The position numbers were made by a program, and so were the translations under genes. From Mesorhizobium carmichaelinearum (GTDB taxonomy: Bacteria > Pseudomonadota > Alphaproteobacteria > Rhizobiales > Rhizobiaceae): a stretch of 39,764 bases of DNA. Each line of letters opens with the position of its first letter. Within the stretch, counting starts at the first letter, position 1. The stretch lies in NCBI RefSeq assembly GCF_900199455.1, contig NZ_FZQR01000041.1, positions 1 to 39,764 on the forward strand. Direction: 5' to 3'. Shown here one piece after another: positions 15,070 to 24,652 of this stretch. The notes under the pieces were generated by a model. That model saw only the letters and a list, made by a program, of their open reading frames with translations, was not told the DNA's origin and ran no database searches.

Positions 15070-17468
15070 GCCTCGATGCCGACCTGAAATTTGGCCGTGA
15101 GCGCCGCCGCGAAAAGCCGGCTGCGATGCACATCCCCTACCTTCGCCATGTCGATGACAATCTGATCGTGACGAAGAGCGGCTTTCTGGTCGGCGCCATC
15201 CAGCTCAGCGGCCTGCCGTTCCAGACGATGGATCAGGCCGAGCTGAACAGCCGAATGTTCAACCGCAACACGACGTTCCGCAATCTCTCGACCTCTCGCT
15301 TTGCCGTGTACACAACGATCATCCGCCGTCACGTGACCCCGGAAATCGAAGGCGACTTTGACAATCCTTTCGTGGCCGAGCTCGACGCCCGCTACATGGA
15401 TGAGCTTGGGTCGAAAAACCTTTTCGTCAACGAGGCGTATCTGACAGTCATACGGCGCCCGATGGTCGGCCGGATCGGCTGGGTGGACAAGGCGCTCAAT
15501 GCATTCCGCATCAGCACCGCTGGCGAAGAAACCCGCGAAGAGGCAATAGCCGAACTGCACGATATTCTCGACGGCATGGTCAAGGATTTCAGCGCATATG
15601 GGGGACGTCTTCTCGGTGTCGTGAAGCGCCGCGACAGCTTCTTTTCCGAGGCCGCCGAATTTCTGGCGAAAATCCTCGCCGGTGGTGGCGACGTGGAAAT
15701 GCCTTTGCCGCGCATGGCCCTTGGCGATGTGCTGGCGACGCGGCAGCTGTTTTTCGGCAAGTCGGCGCTGGAACTTCGCGGTCCGGACCAAGCCAAGCTC
15801 GGCGCCATGGTGTCAATCAAGGAATATCCGCCGTTCACCGCGCCGGGCTCTTTGGACGGTCTGTTGCGCCTGCCGCATGAGTTTGTCCTGACGCAAAGTT
15901 TCGCGATCGAAGACCGTGTAACCGCGATGCGCAGGATCAACACCATCGCCAACCAGGTTGAGGGTTCCGACGAGGCGGGCACGACGGTCGAGGAGTCCGT
16001 CCACGACGGAGCCGACAAGCTGGCCGGCGGCGAAGTCGTCTTCGGACAACATCACATGAGCGTCATGGCATTGGCGCCGGACATCAATGGTCTCAACCGT
16101 GCGCTATCCGACATTACGGCGGAGCTTTCGCGCATGTCGATCGTGCCGGTCCGCGAGACACTGAACACGGAACTGGCCTTCTGGGCGCAGTTGCCGGGAA
16201 ATTTTACCTACATCGCGCGACGTGCGTTGATCTCGTCGCTGAATTTCGCCGGCCTTTTTTCAGGACACAATTTCCCCTCCGGCCAACGTGAGCGGCTGCA
16301 TTGGAAACGGCCTATCGCTTTGCTGGAAACGACCAGCCAGACGGCATACTATTTCAATTTCCACGTTCACGATGTCGGGCACTTCACGGTGTTCGGCCCG
16401 ACCGGCTCGGGCAAGACTGTGGTGCTGTCGTTCCTGATGGCCCAGGCCATGCGCATCATGCCGCGGCCGCGATGTGTCTATTTCGACTACATGCGCGGCG
16501 CTGAAATTTTCGTTCGGGCGCTCGGCGGTCGTTACGAGGTGATGGAACCCTCTCAGCCGACTGGGTTCGCCCCATTGCAGCTTGAGGATACGGCAGAAAA
16601 CCGTTCTTTCGTGGAAGATTTGCTCCTCTATATTCTGACGCCGGAAGGCGGCGCGCTGGACGTGGCGGAGATGCGCGTCATCAACGCCGCCGTCGACATG
16701 ATCTACAAGATCCCGCGCGAACGGCGGACCTTCGACCTGCTGCCGGAAGTGCTGCGAGGCTCGCTCATGCCAGGCATGAACGATCTGGCCGCGCGGATAC
16801 AACCCTGGCTCGACCCGAAGGACAAGGGCTGGCTTTTCAACAATCCCGTCGATCTGGTCGATTTTTCGAAGCCCGTTGTCGGGTTCGACATGACCAAGAT
16901 CCTGGGTGACAGAAAGCTGCGCTCTGCGGCCTTGCTCTACATCTTCCATCGTCTCGAAGACGTCATCGACGGGTCGCCGATCATGCTCTTCCTCGATGAG
17001 GGTTGGAAGCTGTTGGACGACGAGGTTTTCGCCGCCTTCATCAATGAGACGCTGAAGACCATTCGTCGCCGCAACGGCGTGGTCGGCTTTGGCACGCAGA
17101 CAGCCGAAGACGTCGTCAATTCCTCCATCTCGTCGTCACTGATCGAGCAAACGAAGACCAACATTTTCTTCCCCAACCCGAAGGCGAGCAAGGAGTCCTA
17201 CATGGAGCGCTTCTCGCTGACAGCGAAGGAATTCGAGTTCGTGCGCCGCACCGCGAAGGAAACACGCACCTTCCTCGTCAAGCACGACAGCGACTCGATC
17301 GTCGCCAAGCTCGATTTGTCGGCGATGCCCGATCTCATCAAGGTCTTGTCCTCGAACGAAGGCAATAGCAAGGAATGCGCACGGTTGCGGGAAGCCTTCG
17401 GCGACGAGCCAGAGATGTGGCTGCCGTACTTCTGCGGATGGGAGAACGAGCATGACGAAGCGGCTTAG
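15066..17468 (+). CDS. virB4: VirB4-like secretion ATPase
   Basis: 800 residues from ATG 15066, which overlaps the virB3 stop; an in-frame start further upstream would lie inside virB3. The N-terminal CagE/TrbE/VirB domain is followed by the ATPase domain with Walker A GPTGSGKT (444-451) and Walker B IMLFLDEGWKLL (Asp644-Glu645), then the RRRNGVVGFGTQTAEDV helix. Hexamers at the inner membrane power pilus assembly and substrate transfer. The end overlaps the next gene by 17 bases. Confidence 0.95.
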   Translation: MSLDADLKFGRERRREKPAAMHIPYLRHVDDNLIVTKSGFLVGAIQLSGLPFQTMDQAELNSRMFNRNTTFRNLSTSRFAVYTTIIRRHVTPEIEGDFDNPFVAELDARYMDELGSKNLFVNEAYLTVIRRPMVGRIGWVDKALNAFRISTAGEETREEAIAELHDILDGMVKDFSAYGGRLLGVVKRRDSFFSEAAEFLAKILAGGGDVEMPLPRMALGDVLATRQLFFGKSALELRGPDQAKLGAMVSIKEYPPFTAPGSLDGLLRLPHEFVLTQSFAIEDRVTAMRRINTIANQVEGSDEAGTTVEESVHDGADKLAGGEVVFGQHHMSVMALAPDINGLNRALSDITAELSRMSIVPVRETLNTELAFWAQLPGNFTYIARRALISSLNFAGLFSGHNFPSGQRERLHWKRPIALLETTSQTAYYFNFHVHDVGHFTVFGPTGSGKTVVLSFLMAQAMRIMPRPRCVYFDYMRGAEIFVRALGGRYEVMEPSQPTGFAPLQLEDTAENRSFVEDLLLYILTPEGGALDVAEMRVINAAVDMIYKIPRERRTFDLLPEVLRGSLMPGMNDLAARIQPWLDPKDKGWLFNNPVDLVDFSKPVVGFDMTKILGDRKLRSAALLYIFHRLEDVIDGSPIMLFLDEGWKLLDDEVFAAFINETLKTIRRRNGVVGFGTQTAEDVVNSSISSSLIEQTKTNIFFPNPKASKESYMERFSLTAKEFEFVRRTAKETRTFLVKHDSDSIVAKLDLSAMPDLIKVLSSNEGNSKECARLREAFGDEPEMWLPYFCGWENEHDEAA

Positions 17469-18609
17469 CAGCTTTTGTCTGGCCGTGGCTCTCGCTACGG
17501 CGGAAAGCATGAGCGTGGCTATCGCTCAGATCGCGGTGATCGACGGGCCGAACCTCGACAAGCGGCATGAGGACGAGCAGCACAGCACCGAGTCGGATGG
17601 GGCCAAGAACGACGAAACCGAGAAGAAGAAAAGCGTCGTCTGCACCTATTCGAACAAATACCGCTCACAGATGTTTCGCCGGTCGCCTGCCGACGCGTTG
17701 CAGCGCGACTCGGGCAACGTGAAGATGATCCGTTATTATGCGCAAAAATACGGCGTGCCCGAAGGCCTGGCTCTGTCCGTTGCCTATCAGGAATCGCGCT
17801 TCGACACATGTGCCGGGAGCCACACCGGCGTCAAAGGCGTCATGCAGCTGACCAAGGGCACTGGCAAGTCAATGGGACTTGACCGCGACGTGAACGAACA
17901 GAACGTCGAAGGCGGTGTCAAATATCTCGGAATGGGCGTCAAGCAATGCGGGGCGACGAATTACAGCTGTCTCGCCTCCTTCTACAACGGATCGAACGCT
18001 GCCGAGCAGAGAGGGTGGGCCGGCGGTGTCGGCCGCTGGAACAGCTACTTCAACGACTATGTATCGAGCGGCAAGGCTCCGGCCGCCGCACCGCCACCCT
18101 TCTCGATCGTCACCGCCGACGGCGCGGGCGGCTCGGCCCAGAACGACGCTATGGGCGCGGTGAGAAAGGCGGCTGGCGGCCTGGATGCAAGCTCATCGCA
18201 GATGGGCGCCAACGACGCGGCAATCGACGCGCTTTCGGGCAATGTTGGCCAGGTGACCGAATACAAGGACGCCTGGGAGCTGAACTCGTCGGCTCGTGGG
18301 ATCAACGCTGGCGTCACCAACCAGTACCTCGCCCAAGCGGGCGACTTCACGGCGTTGCTGGCCCAACTTCTGTCGTTGCAGAACGTTCAGGCATCGCAGT
18401 CGTCCAAGCTGATGCAACCGCCGAAGAGCGGCTCTCCAAACCCGCTGTCTTGTGATCCCGCAGAACTGGAACGGTTGAAGATCGATCGCCGCCGGTGGCT
18501 ACCGTGCGCGCTTGAGAACGCCGCGGCGAGCTCGGCCGACAGCCGCTCGATGATCATCACCAGTGATCCTGCCGGCGCTGCCAACGTGATCGATTCTCTA
18601 CAGCAATAG
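17452..18609 (+). CDS. lytic transglycosylase embedded in a VirB5-like scaffold
   Basis: 385 residues. After the signal peptide the mature N-terminus reads QIAVIDGPNLDKRHEDEQ, almost identical to the start of the next gene's VirB5 product (QIAVIDGANLD). Residues about 90-200 are an SLT domain: YYAQKYGVPEGLALSVAYQE (catalytic Glu114), GVKGVMQLTKGTGKSMG, VEGGVKYLG, ASFYNGSN. The rest (about 230-325) is helical and resembles VirB5 again (WELNSSARGINAGVTNQYLA). It overlaps virB4 by 17 bases and precedes virB5 by 9. It is therefore a second peptidoglycan hydrolase of the locus, perhaps delivered to the pilus tip or channel by VirB5-type contacts. An arrangement I do not know as standard. Confidence 0.85.
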   Translation: MTKRLSSFCLAVALATAESMSVAIAQIAVIDGPNLDKRHEDEQHSTESDGAKNDETEKKKSVVCTYSNKYRSQMFRRSPADALQRDSGNVKMIRYYAQKYGVPEGLALSVAYQESRFDTCAGSHTGVKGVMQLTKGTGKSMGLDRDVNEQNVEGGVKYLGMGVKQCGATNYSCLASFYNGSNAAEQRGWAGGVGRWNSYFNDYVSSGKAPAAAPPPFSIVTADGAGGSAQNDAMGAVRKAAGGLDASSSQMGANDAAIDALSGNVGQVTEYKDAWELNSSARGINAGVTNQYLAQAGDFTALLAQLLSLQNVQASQSSKLMQPPKSGSPNPLSCDPAELERLKIDRRRWLPCALENAAASSADSRSMIITSDPAGAANVIDSLQQ

Positions 18610-18618
18610 GAGGCTGAC

Positions 18619-19353
18619 ATGAAGAAATTCGCGATTGCTGCCGGCATGGCGCTTTGGACGAGCGCAGCCTTTGCACAGATTGCGGTCATCGATGGCGCCA
18701 ATCTCGATGTCGCCCGCAAGAATGCGGAGAACACCAACTCCATCATGGATTCGAACAAGGATATTCTGAAAAAAAGCGAGGAGATCCTGCAGGCTCTCAG
18801 CGGCAGTCGTGACGGTTCGCTCGGGATCGGACAAATGGGCCTCGGCGGCAACATGTCGATTGCCCAGGCTCCGTCGTTCGGATCGATCCTGAACGGTGGC
18901 GCGCTTTCGTTTGGTGGCTTGTCGCCGGAAATCCAGAAAATCGCCGGCGCTGTCATCAACGGGCTTCAACTGGTGAAGCAGCTCCAGCAGATTGCCGGCA
19001 AGGAGACGAGCGCCGTCAACATGGCCTATGGCGGCAGTGTCAACGTGGCCTCGCTGTTGAGCGCCCTGACTTCCCAAGCCTCGCAGGGCGTCACCCAGCG
19101 CCAACAATCCCTGCAGTCCGCTAGCGGGCAGATTGGGCAGTCGCAGGACGTTAAGGGATCGGTGGACCAGAACACAAGAATGCAGCTGGAAAACGCGCGC
19201 GCGGTCAACGAATTGATCGGCGTCCAGAATGGTGCGGTCGCGGTCCTGAATGAGAAGCTGAAGGGGGATCTTCTTCGCCAGAGCCAGGTGCAGAAGATGA
19301 TGACACCGCGCAACGTCAATCCGTTCGCGGAATTTGGCAAGAGCGGAGGCTAG
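18619..19353 (+). CDS. virB5: VirB5-like minor pilin
   Basis: 244 residues, ATG 18619 with AGGAGG at a spacing of 6. Signal peptide MKKFAIAAGMALWTSAAFA is followed by QIAVIDGANLDVARKNAENT and long amphipathic helices (IMDSNKDILKKSEEILQALS; QNTRMQLENARAVNELIGVQ), the shape of VirB5/TraC proteins. VirB5 sits at the pilus tip and helps contact the recipient. Shares its N-terminal motif with the upstream transglycosylase. Confidence 0.88.
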   Translation: MKKFAIAAGMALWTSAAFAQIAVIDGANLDVARKNAENTNSIMDSNKDILKKSEEILQALSGSRDGSLGIGQMGLGGNMSIAQAPSFGSILNGGALSFGGLSPEIQKIAGAVINGLQLVKQLQQIAGKETSAVNMAYGGSVNVASLLSALTSQASQGVTQRQQSLQSASGQIGQSQDVKGSVDQNTRMQLENARAVNELIGVQNGAVAVLNEKLKGDLLRQSQVQKMMTPRNVNPFAEFGKSGG

Positions 19354-19356
19354 CAC

Positions 19357-19539
19357 TTGTCGAGGCGGGTGCTGCGCATATGCATCGTGATTGGGCTCGG
19401 CGCAGTGCTGTTCGGATGCGCAAATCGCGAACGGAAAGCGCCGTGCGGGCCTTTGGCGTATGCCCACACCGACGAATGCGGCGCGCTAAAACCGGTCAAT
19501 TCAACGCCGTTCGCCAGCATCATTGACGAGGGTCCATGA
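19357..19539 (+). CDS. VirB7-like small lipoprotein
   Basis: 60 residues from TTG 19357. A signal sequence with the lipobox LFGC puts the lipidated Cys at residue 21; the mature part has two more Cys (APCGP and DECGAL). This fits VirB7-type lipoproteins that stabilise VirB9 in the outer-membrane core, although position between virB5 and virB6 also fits an entry-exclusion (EexN-like) lipoprotein. Its stop overlaps the virB6 ATG by 4 bases. Confidence 0.72.
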   Translation: MSRRVLRICIVIGLGAVLFGCANRERKAPCGPLAYAHTDECGALKPVNSTPFASIIDEGP

Positions 19540-20579
19540 ACGGTCTCGCCGCAAGCATTCTGGGTGGCATTGACAACATCGGTGAGGACTTCGTCCGCAC
19601 CGTCTATATGCAGTTGGGCAATGCGATGGGCAACGTCTTCACTCTCATGCTGACCCTCTATATCGTGTGGTGGGGCTATTCGATCCTGAGCGGGCGGGAG
19701 TCGATTTCGCCGCTCGAAGCGGCCTATCGCCTCGGCCGCGCCGTCATCATCTATCTGCTGCTGACCGGATGGGGCACATTTTCCGCGACGATCTATCAGC
19801 TTGTTCAAAGCATCCCAGATGAGGTCGGCAAGGTCATCGTCGGCGCCGTATCGCGAGCCACTGGGAATCAGCTCAACGACCAGGCGGCAATTCCAGCGCT
19901 TATCGACAACCTCTATCAAGGGGCGCAGGATGTCGCCAATCAGGTCTATAGCGGATCCTTCTACGACATTTTTGGCGCGCTCTTGTCGCTGCTCGTTCTG
20001 CTGTCAGCCATCATCTTCGCAGCGCTTGCCATTGCCGCGATCATCGCCGCCAAGGTGATGTTGTTCATTACGCTCGCCCTGGCGCCGATATGGATCATTC
20101 TTTGGCTTTACCGCTGGTCCTCGCGCATGAGCGAAGGCTTCCTTTCGCTCACCACCTTTCTCATGATCCAGCAAATCCTGATCTACGGCTTTCTCGGTTT
20201 CTACTTCTCGCTCGTCAATGCGGCGCTAAACACCGCCACGTCCGGTGGAGCGACCATGGACAGCAAGATGTCGCTGGTGCTGCCGCTGGTGCTGGTGACG
20301 ATCATCGGGATCTACGTTCTTATGCAGATACCGTCGATTGCTTCGATCCTGAATGGCGGCGGGTATCTCAGCACCGTGGGCGCTCGCTACTCATATGGGA
20401 GGTTCGGCAGGAATGCCGTGCGCTATTCCGGAGCACGATGGGCCGCCGGCCGCGCCACTCGGGGCGCCCGGCAGCTCGCCGCAAACAGTTTTCGATCTCC
20501 GCGAGCAGCAAGGGCGGACGACGCAGCCCGGTCATCCATCCAGCAAGGTGCGCGCGATAACGCCAGGCCTCTGGCCTAG
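19536..20579 (+). CDS. virB6: VirB6-like polytopic channel protein
   Basis: 347 residues, ATG 19536 overlapping the lipoprotein stop. At least five hydrophobic spans are visible, including VFTLMLTLYIVWWGYSIL, AVIIYLLLTGWGTFSATIY, LSLLVLLSAIIFAALAIAAI and LVLPLVLVTIIGIYVLMQI, with the large central loop typical of VirB6/TrbL. The C-terminus is basic (RFGRNAVRYSGARWAAGRA). VirB6 forms part of the inner-membrane pore. 66 bp of non-coding sequence follow. Confidence 0.9.
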   Translation: MNGLAASILGGIDNIGEDFVRTVYMQLGNAMGNVFTLMLTLYIVWWGYSILSGRESISPLEAAYRLGRAVIIYLLLTGWGTFSATIYQLVQSIPDEVGKVIVGAVSRATGNQLNDQAAIPALIDNLYQGAQDVANQVYSGSFYDIFGALLSLLVLLSAIIFAALAIAAIIAAKVMLFITLALAPIWIILWLYRWSSRMSEGFLSLTTFLMIQQILIYGFLGFYFSLVNAALNTATSGGATMDSKMSLVLPLVLVTIIGIYVLMQIPSIASILNGGGYLSTVGARYSYGRFGRNAVRYSGARWAAGRATRGARQLAANSFRSPRAARADDAARSSIQQGARDNARPLA

Positions 20580-20645
20580 AACACACGAACGATCATCGAT
20601 CGCGGCCCTGGATCAGGATGGGTCATGCAAACGAGGCAATGGTAA

Positions 20646-21365
20646 GTGTCAACTCCATCGGAAACAGCTGCTAACGGCGGCAGCGAGCTCGTCGACAGAC
20701 GCTATTACAGGGCGGGCGCGACCTGGGAAGACGACACGCACAGGTCAATGCGGCGATCGCGTACATTGGCATGGATCGTCAGCGGCGTTTCTGGACTGGT
20801 GGCGGTGCTTTCGCTGCTGGCGCTCGTGCTGATCCTGCCGCTCCGGCAGTTCGAACCGTATGTTGTCGAGGTCGATAAATCGACGGGATACCTCGAAATC
20901 GTGCGAGCGCTCAAGCCTGGAGACTTGTCACAGAACGAAGCCGTCACGGCGGCAAATCTCGTGCGCTACATCAGGGCCCGCGAAACATACGATTCCCGTG
21001 AGCTGAAACAGAACTACGACCTGGCGCAGCTCTACTCCACCGACGCGGCGTCCAAGGATTTGACATGGCTGTACACGCCAGCAAATCCGCAATCGCTCGA
21101 CAAGATCTATGGCCGCAATGTCACTGTCGCGGTCGAGATCAAGTCGGTTTCCCTGCTCAATCGCAACACGGCCTCGGTGCGCTTTGCCACGACGACGCGG
21201 CGGGACAATTCATCCACCGCCGACAATTGGGTGGCGGTGATAAAATTCCGCTACACCTCGACGCCGCTCAAGAACGAATGGCGTTTCGACAATCCGCTGG
21301 GATTTCAGGTTACCGATTACCGCCGCGACCAGGAATCGGCTCCGGCCGCGGGGAGCCTGCAATGA
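20646..21365 (+). CDS. virB8: VirB8-like bitopic core protein
   Basis: 239 residues from GTG 20646. A short cytoplasmic tail ends RRSRTLAWIVSGVSG at the single transmembrane span (LVAVLSLLALVLILPLRQF), followed by the NTF2-like periplasmic domain (EPYVVEVDKSTGYLEIV; ETYDSRELKQNYDLAQLYS; NWVAVIKFRY; NPLGFQVTDYRRDQE). VirB8 is the assembly hub linking the inner and outer complexes. Stop overlaps the virB9 ATG as ATGA. Confidence 0.92.
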   Translation: MSTPSETAANGGSELVDRRYYRAGATWEDDTHRSMRRSRTLAWIVSGVSGLVAVLSLLALVLILPLRQFEPYVVEVDKSTGYLEIVRALKPGDLSQNEAVTAANLVRYIRARETYDSRELKQNYDLAQLYSTDAASKDLTWLYTPANPQSLDKIYGRNVTVAVEIKSVSLLNRNTASVRFATTTRRDNSSTADNWVAVIKFRYTSTPLKNEWRFDNPLGFQVTDYRRDQESAPAAGSLQ

Positions 21366-22159
21366 GATGGCGCGTGAAGCTAGCGCTGTGTGCCGCCCTT
21401 CTCTTCTGCGCGACCCATAGCGCGGCGGCGCGCGATGGCCGCATCCGATATGTCACCTTCAACAATGACGACGTGACGTCGGTGCGCGCCGCTCTCGGCA
21501 TTTCGACGATGGTCGAACTCAGTCCTACCGAAGTCATCGAAACCGTCTCCGCCGGCGACACGAAGGGCTGGTCGATCATCCCCAAACGCGGATCGCGATT
21601 TCTCTTCGTCAAGCCGCTGGAGCGAGATGCTTGGACCAACGTCAACGTGGTCACCAACCGGCGCGTCTATTCCCTGCTGCTGCAGGCAACTGACAATAGC
21701 CGCGACCGGGCATCCTTCCAGGTCCGGTTCAAATACCCGGACGAGGATATCAACGCGCGCCTGCTGTCGCAGGCCAAGGAAAGCGCCGCCGATCCGGATT
21801 TGAAGGACCTGAACTATGCCGATCTCAATTACGACTATGCGTACAAAGGCGATGACAGCTTGAAGCCGCGCACCGTATTCGACGACGGCACCAAGGTGTT
21901 TCTGGAGTTCAAGGGTGACATTCCTGCGATTTTCGTTGTCGACGACAAGCGCCATGAGTCGCTGGTCAACGTTCGCACTCAGGGCAAATACACCGTCATC
22001 GACAAAGTCGCGCGCCAATTCACCCTGCGAGCCGATGGCAAGACGCTGTGCCTCTACAACCGGGCGCGACCCGACGCCATCGACCCAGTCGAGCAGGTCT
22101 ACGGTCCAGCGAAACTGACACGCGGTTCCACCCTGTTCGGATCCAGCGGAGGGCGGTGA
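21362..22159 (+). CDS. virB9: VirB9-like outer-membrane core protein
   Basis: 265 residues from ATG 21362, overlapping the virB8 stop. Signal peptide MRWRVKLALCAALLFCATHS; then DGRIRYVTFNNDDVTSVRAA, GWSIIPKRGSRFLFVKPLE, VVTNRRVYSLLLQ and the C-terminal domain TVFDDGTKVFLEFKGDIPAI with YTVIDKVARQFTLRADGKT, all VirB9/TrbG hallmarks. It forms the outer core with VirB7 and VirB10. The last base of its stop is the first of the virB10 ATG. Confidence 0.93.
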   Translation: MRWRVKLALCAALLFCATHSAAARDGRIRYVTFNNDDVTSVRAALGISTMVELSPTEVIETVSAGDTKGWSIIPKRGSRFLFVKPLERDAWTNVNVVTNRRVYSLLLQATDNSRDRASFQVRFKYPDEDINARLLSQAKESAADPDLKDLNYADLNYDYAYKGDDSLKPRTVFDDGTKVFLEFKGDIPAIFVVDDKRHESLVNVRTQGKYTVIDKVARQFTLRADGKTLCLYNRARPDAIDPVEQVYGPAKLTRGSTLFGSSGGR

Positions 22160-23613
22160 TGACGCAGATCGACTATAACCAACTGGATGGCAGCCCGACG
22201 GTCGCGCGCCGCAGTGCGGGAGTCGGTACCAGGATCGCCCTGGTCGGCCTCGGTGTGTTGCTCTTGGGCGCGCTGATATGGCTGAACTGGCCTCGAGAGC
22301 CGATTTCGCGCGATCTTCGCAGCGAGGGCGAGGAAAACTTCAACCCGCCGGAGTTTCGCCCGCCGGCGTTGAACGAGCCGCCTCAACCTGCCGACGGCAC
22401 GATCGACCAGATCGTGGTGCCCCCGCCCGCTGCCGACCAGAATGGCACGCAGCAGGCTGACAATGTCGATCAGACCGTGCAGGAGGGCGCCGACCTTGAT
22501 GCGCAGCGGCGGGCGCTGGAGGCACAAATGGCGGCCGAGGAGGCTCGCCGCAAGGCCGAGTCGGAAGAAGCCCGCCGCAAGGCCGCGGCCGAGGACGAAG
22601 CTCGCCGCAAAGCTGAGGCCGCTGAGCACGAAAAAGCCGTGTGGGAGCGCCTGCGCTCGAACCAGATGGTGACGAATGATCAAACCGGATCGACGGATAC
22701 CGGCGCCCAGGCGGCACAGGCCGAAATCGCCCCCGACGGTCAGATCGTTCCGGTCCCCGGCGCCGACAGTGATCCCAACAAGGCGTTCCTGGCGCAGTCT
22801 GAGGCTAGCTCCTCCGGCATCGTCAAAGCCAGGGTTTTTCGACGCACCGATGCGTTGATCCCTGAAGGCACGATCCTTCGCGGCTATTTGGAAACCGCTG
22901 TTAACACCGACCTTCCCGGTGCAGTACGCGCTGTCGTGCGGGAGGATGTCTTCTCGCTCGACGGCAGGCGGATCCTCATTCCAAAAGGCTCGCGCCTGAC
23001 CGGAGAATATCGTTCGGGGCTTGCGCGCGGTCAGAAGCGTGTTTTCATCGTCTGGAACAGGGTCATCCGCTCGGACGGCATTTCCGTCGATATCAAGTCA
23101 CCCGGCGCTGATGCACTCGGCCGCGGTGGCATGGGCGGCCGTGTCGATACGCACTGGGTTGAACGGTACGGCAACGCCATCATGCTTTCCGTCGTTGGCG
23201 GGGTCTCTGAATATCTGTCTTCGCTTGGCGACGGCGGCCAGGATGGACAACAGCGTCAGGTGTCGACGACCGATCCCGTGACCGGTGAGACCACAACCGT
23301 AACGTATGGTAGCAATGGCTCGCAGCGCGACGCGCGTAGCATCGCCTTCGATAAGTCATCGACCGCCCTGCAGCAACTCGCGCAAGAGGCGTTTCGCGAC
23401 ACGCAGAACATTGGCCCGACAGTCTACGTCGACCAGGGCACATCGATCGTCGTGCTGGTGCGGCGAGATCTCGATTTCTCGGATTTGTACGCTGATCCCG
23501 TTCAGGAAGAAGTTGCACGCCTGAAGGCAGGAGGGCGGCCGAAGACTGCGATCGACCCGACACCCCTCTACGGGACGCCGAAGGATCATTTCCCGGCTAT
23601 GGGAGACCGGTGA
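22159..23613 (+). CDS. virB10: VirB10-like channel protein
   Basis: 484 residues from ATG 22159. A single membrane span (IALVGLGVLLLGALIWLNW), a proline-rich stretch (PPEFRPPALNEPPQP), a charged coiled region with three EARRKA repeats (residues about 130-160), and the TrbI/VirB10 beta-barrel domain (GTILRGYLETAVNTDLPGAV; GRRILIPKGSRLTGEYRSG; RVFIVWNRVI; GPTVYVDQGTSIVVLVRRDL). It spans both membranes and senses ATP energy from VirB11 and VirD4 to gate the pore. Confidence 0.94.
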   Translation: MTQIDYNQLDGSPTVARRSAGVGTRIALVGLGVLLLGALIWLNWPREPISRDLRSEGEENFNPPEFRPPALNEPPQPADGTIDQIVVPPPAADQNGTQQADNVDQTVQEGADLDAQRRALEAQMAAEEARRKAESEEARRKAAAEDEARRKAEAAEHEKAVWERLRSNQMVTNDQTGSTDTGAQAAQAEIAPDGQIVPVPGADSDPNKAFLAQSEASSSGIVKARVFRRTDALIPEGTILRGYLETAVNTDLPGAVRAVVREDVFSLDGRRILIPKGSRLTGEYRSGLARGQKRVFIVWNRVIRSDGISVDIKSPGADALGRGGMGGRVDTHWVERYGNAIMLSVVGGVSEYLSSLGDGGQDGQQRQVSTTDPVTGETTTVTYGSNGSQRDARSIAFDKSSTALQQLAQEAFRDTQNIGPTVYVDQGTSIVVLVRRDLDFSDLYADPVQEEVARLKAGGRPKTAIDPTPLYGTPKDHFPAMGDR

Positions 23614-23614
23614 A

Positions 23615-24640
23615 ATGAATGCCGTGCCTCCCCTCCCCGACCCTTGGGCAAGAGCCCCGGTCCTGCGCGCTCATCTGGAACCGATATGGCTCTATTTGAA
23701 CGAAGATTCGGTTTCCGAGATTGCGATCAACAGGCCAGGTGAATTGTTCATCGAACGCCTCGGCGCGAAGGAAATGGAGCACGTCGTCAAGCGCGAGGTC
23801 ACGCCGGGCTGGATCCGCAACGTCTCGACTGGCGTCGCCTCGGCGACAAATCAGGTCATCAACGAAGAAAAACCGGTCCTGTCCGCCGCGCTACCATCGG
23901 GTGAGCGCATCCAATGCATCTTGCCGCCCGCGGCTCCCGAAGGCGGGGCGATCTCGATCCGCAAGCAGGTCATCATGGATATGAGCCTTGATGCCTACAA
24001 GGATCTTGGCGCATTCGAAAACACGTCGATGGGCAGCGGCCTGGCGCTTTCAACCGAAGAAAAGCGACTTGTCGACATGCTGCACGACACCTCTCCGATG
24101 GAGTTCCTGCAGTATGCGGTGCGCAACCGCGTCTCGATCGTCGTTTCAGGCGGCACGTCCACCGGCAAGACGACGTTCTTGAATGCACTCCTGAAGGAGA
24201 TTCCGGCTCATGAACGCATCATCACCATCGAAGACACCCGCGAACTGAGGCTGCCGGCTCCCAACAACGTCACCCTGATAGCCTCGAAGGGCGACCAGGG
24301 CCTTGCCAAAGTCTCAGCGCAACAGCTCCTCGAGGCCTCGCTTCGCATGCGACCCGACCGGCTGTTGTTGGGCGAGTTACGCGGCGCTGAAACCTTCGCG
24401 TTCCTCCAGGCGATCAACACGGGCCACCCGGGTTCGCTCACCACCGTTCATGCCAATTCCGCCCGGTCCGCCTACGAGCGGCTGGCGCTGATGGTCATGC
24501 AGGGCAGCTCGGGCCTCTCACGAGGCGAAATCCTCGACTATCTGCGCGAGGTCATTCCGGTGGTCGTCCAGATGGTCCGCACCGAAGGCGGACGACGCGG
24601 CATCAGCGAGATCAAGTTCACCAAGGCGGACACGATCTAG
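23615..24640 (+). CDS. virB11: VirB11-like secretion ATPase
   Basis: 341 residues. Walker A is GGTSTGKTT (179-187); the Asp box IITIEDTRELRLP, Walker B RPDRLLLGELRGAE and the His box GHPGSLTTVHANS follow, matching the VirB11/PulE family. Cytoplasmic hexamer that switches the machine between pilus growth and substrate transfer. Begins 1 bp after the virB10 stop and ends 12 bp before virD4. Confidence 0.95.
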   Translation: MNAVPPLPDPWARAPVLRAHLEPIWLYLNEDSVSEIAINRPGELFIERLGAKEMEHVVKREVTPGWIRNVSTGVASATNQVINEEKPVLSAALPSGERIQCILPPAAPEGGAISIRKQVIMDMSLDAYKDLGAFENTSMGSGLALSTEEKRLVDMLHDTSPMEFLQYAVRNRVSIVVSGGTSTGKTTFLNALLKEIPAHERIITIEDTRELRLPAPNNVTLIASKGDQGLAKVSAQQLLEASLRMRPDRLLLGELRGAETFAFLQAINTGHPGSLTTVHANSARSAYERLALMVMQGSSGLSRGEILDYLREVIPVVVQMVRTEGGRRGISEIKFTKADTI

Positions 24641-24652
24641 CGAGGCCCACCC

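Noticed and set aside
22540..22640. Repeated short units inside virB10 resembling a repeat array
   Set aside because: They are in-frame codons of an EARRKA coiled region, not a CRISPR array or transposon repeat.
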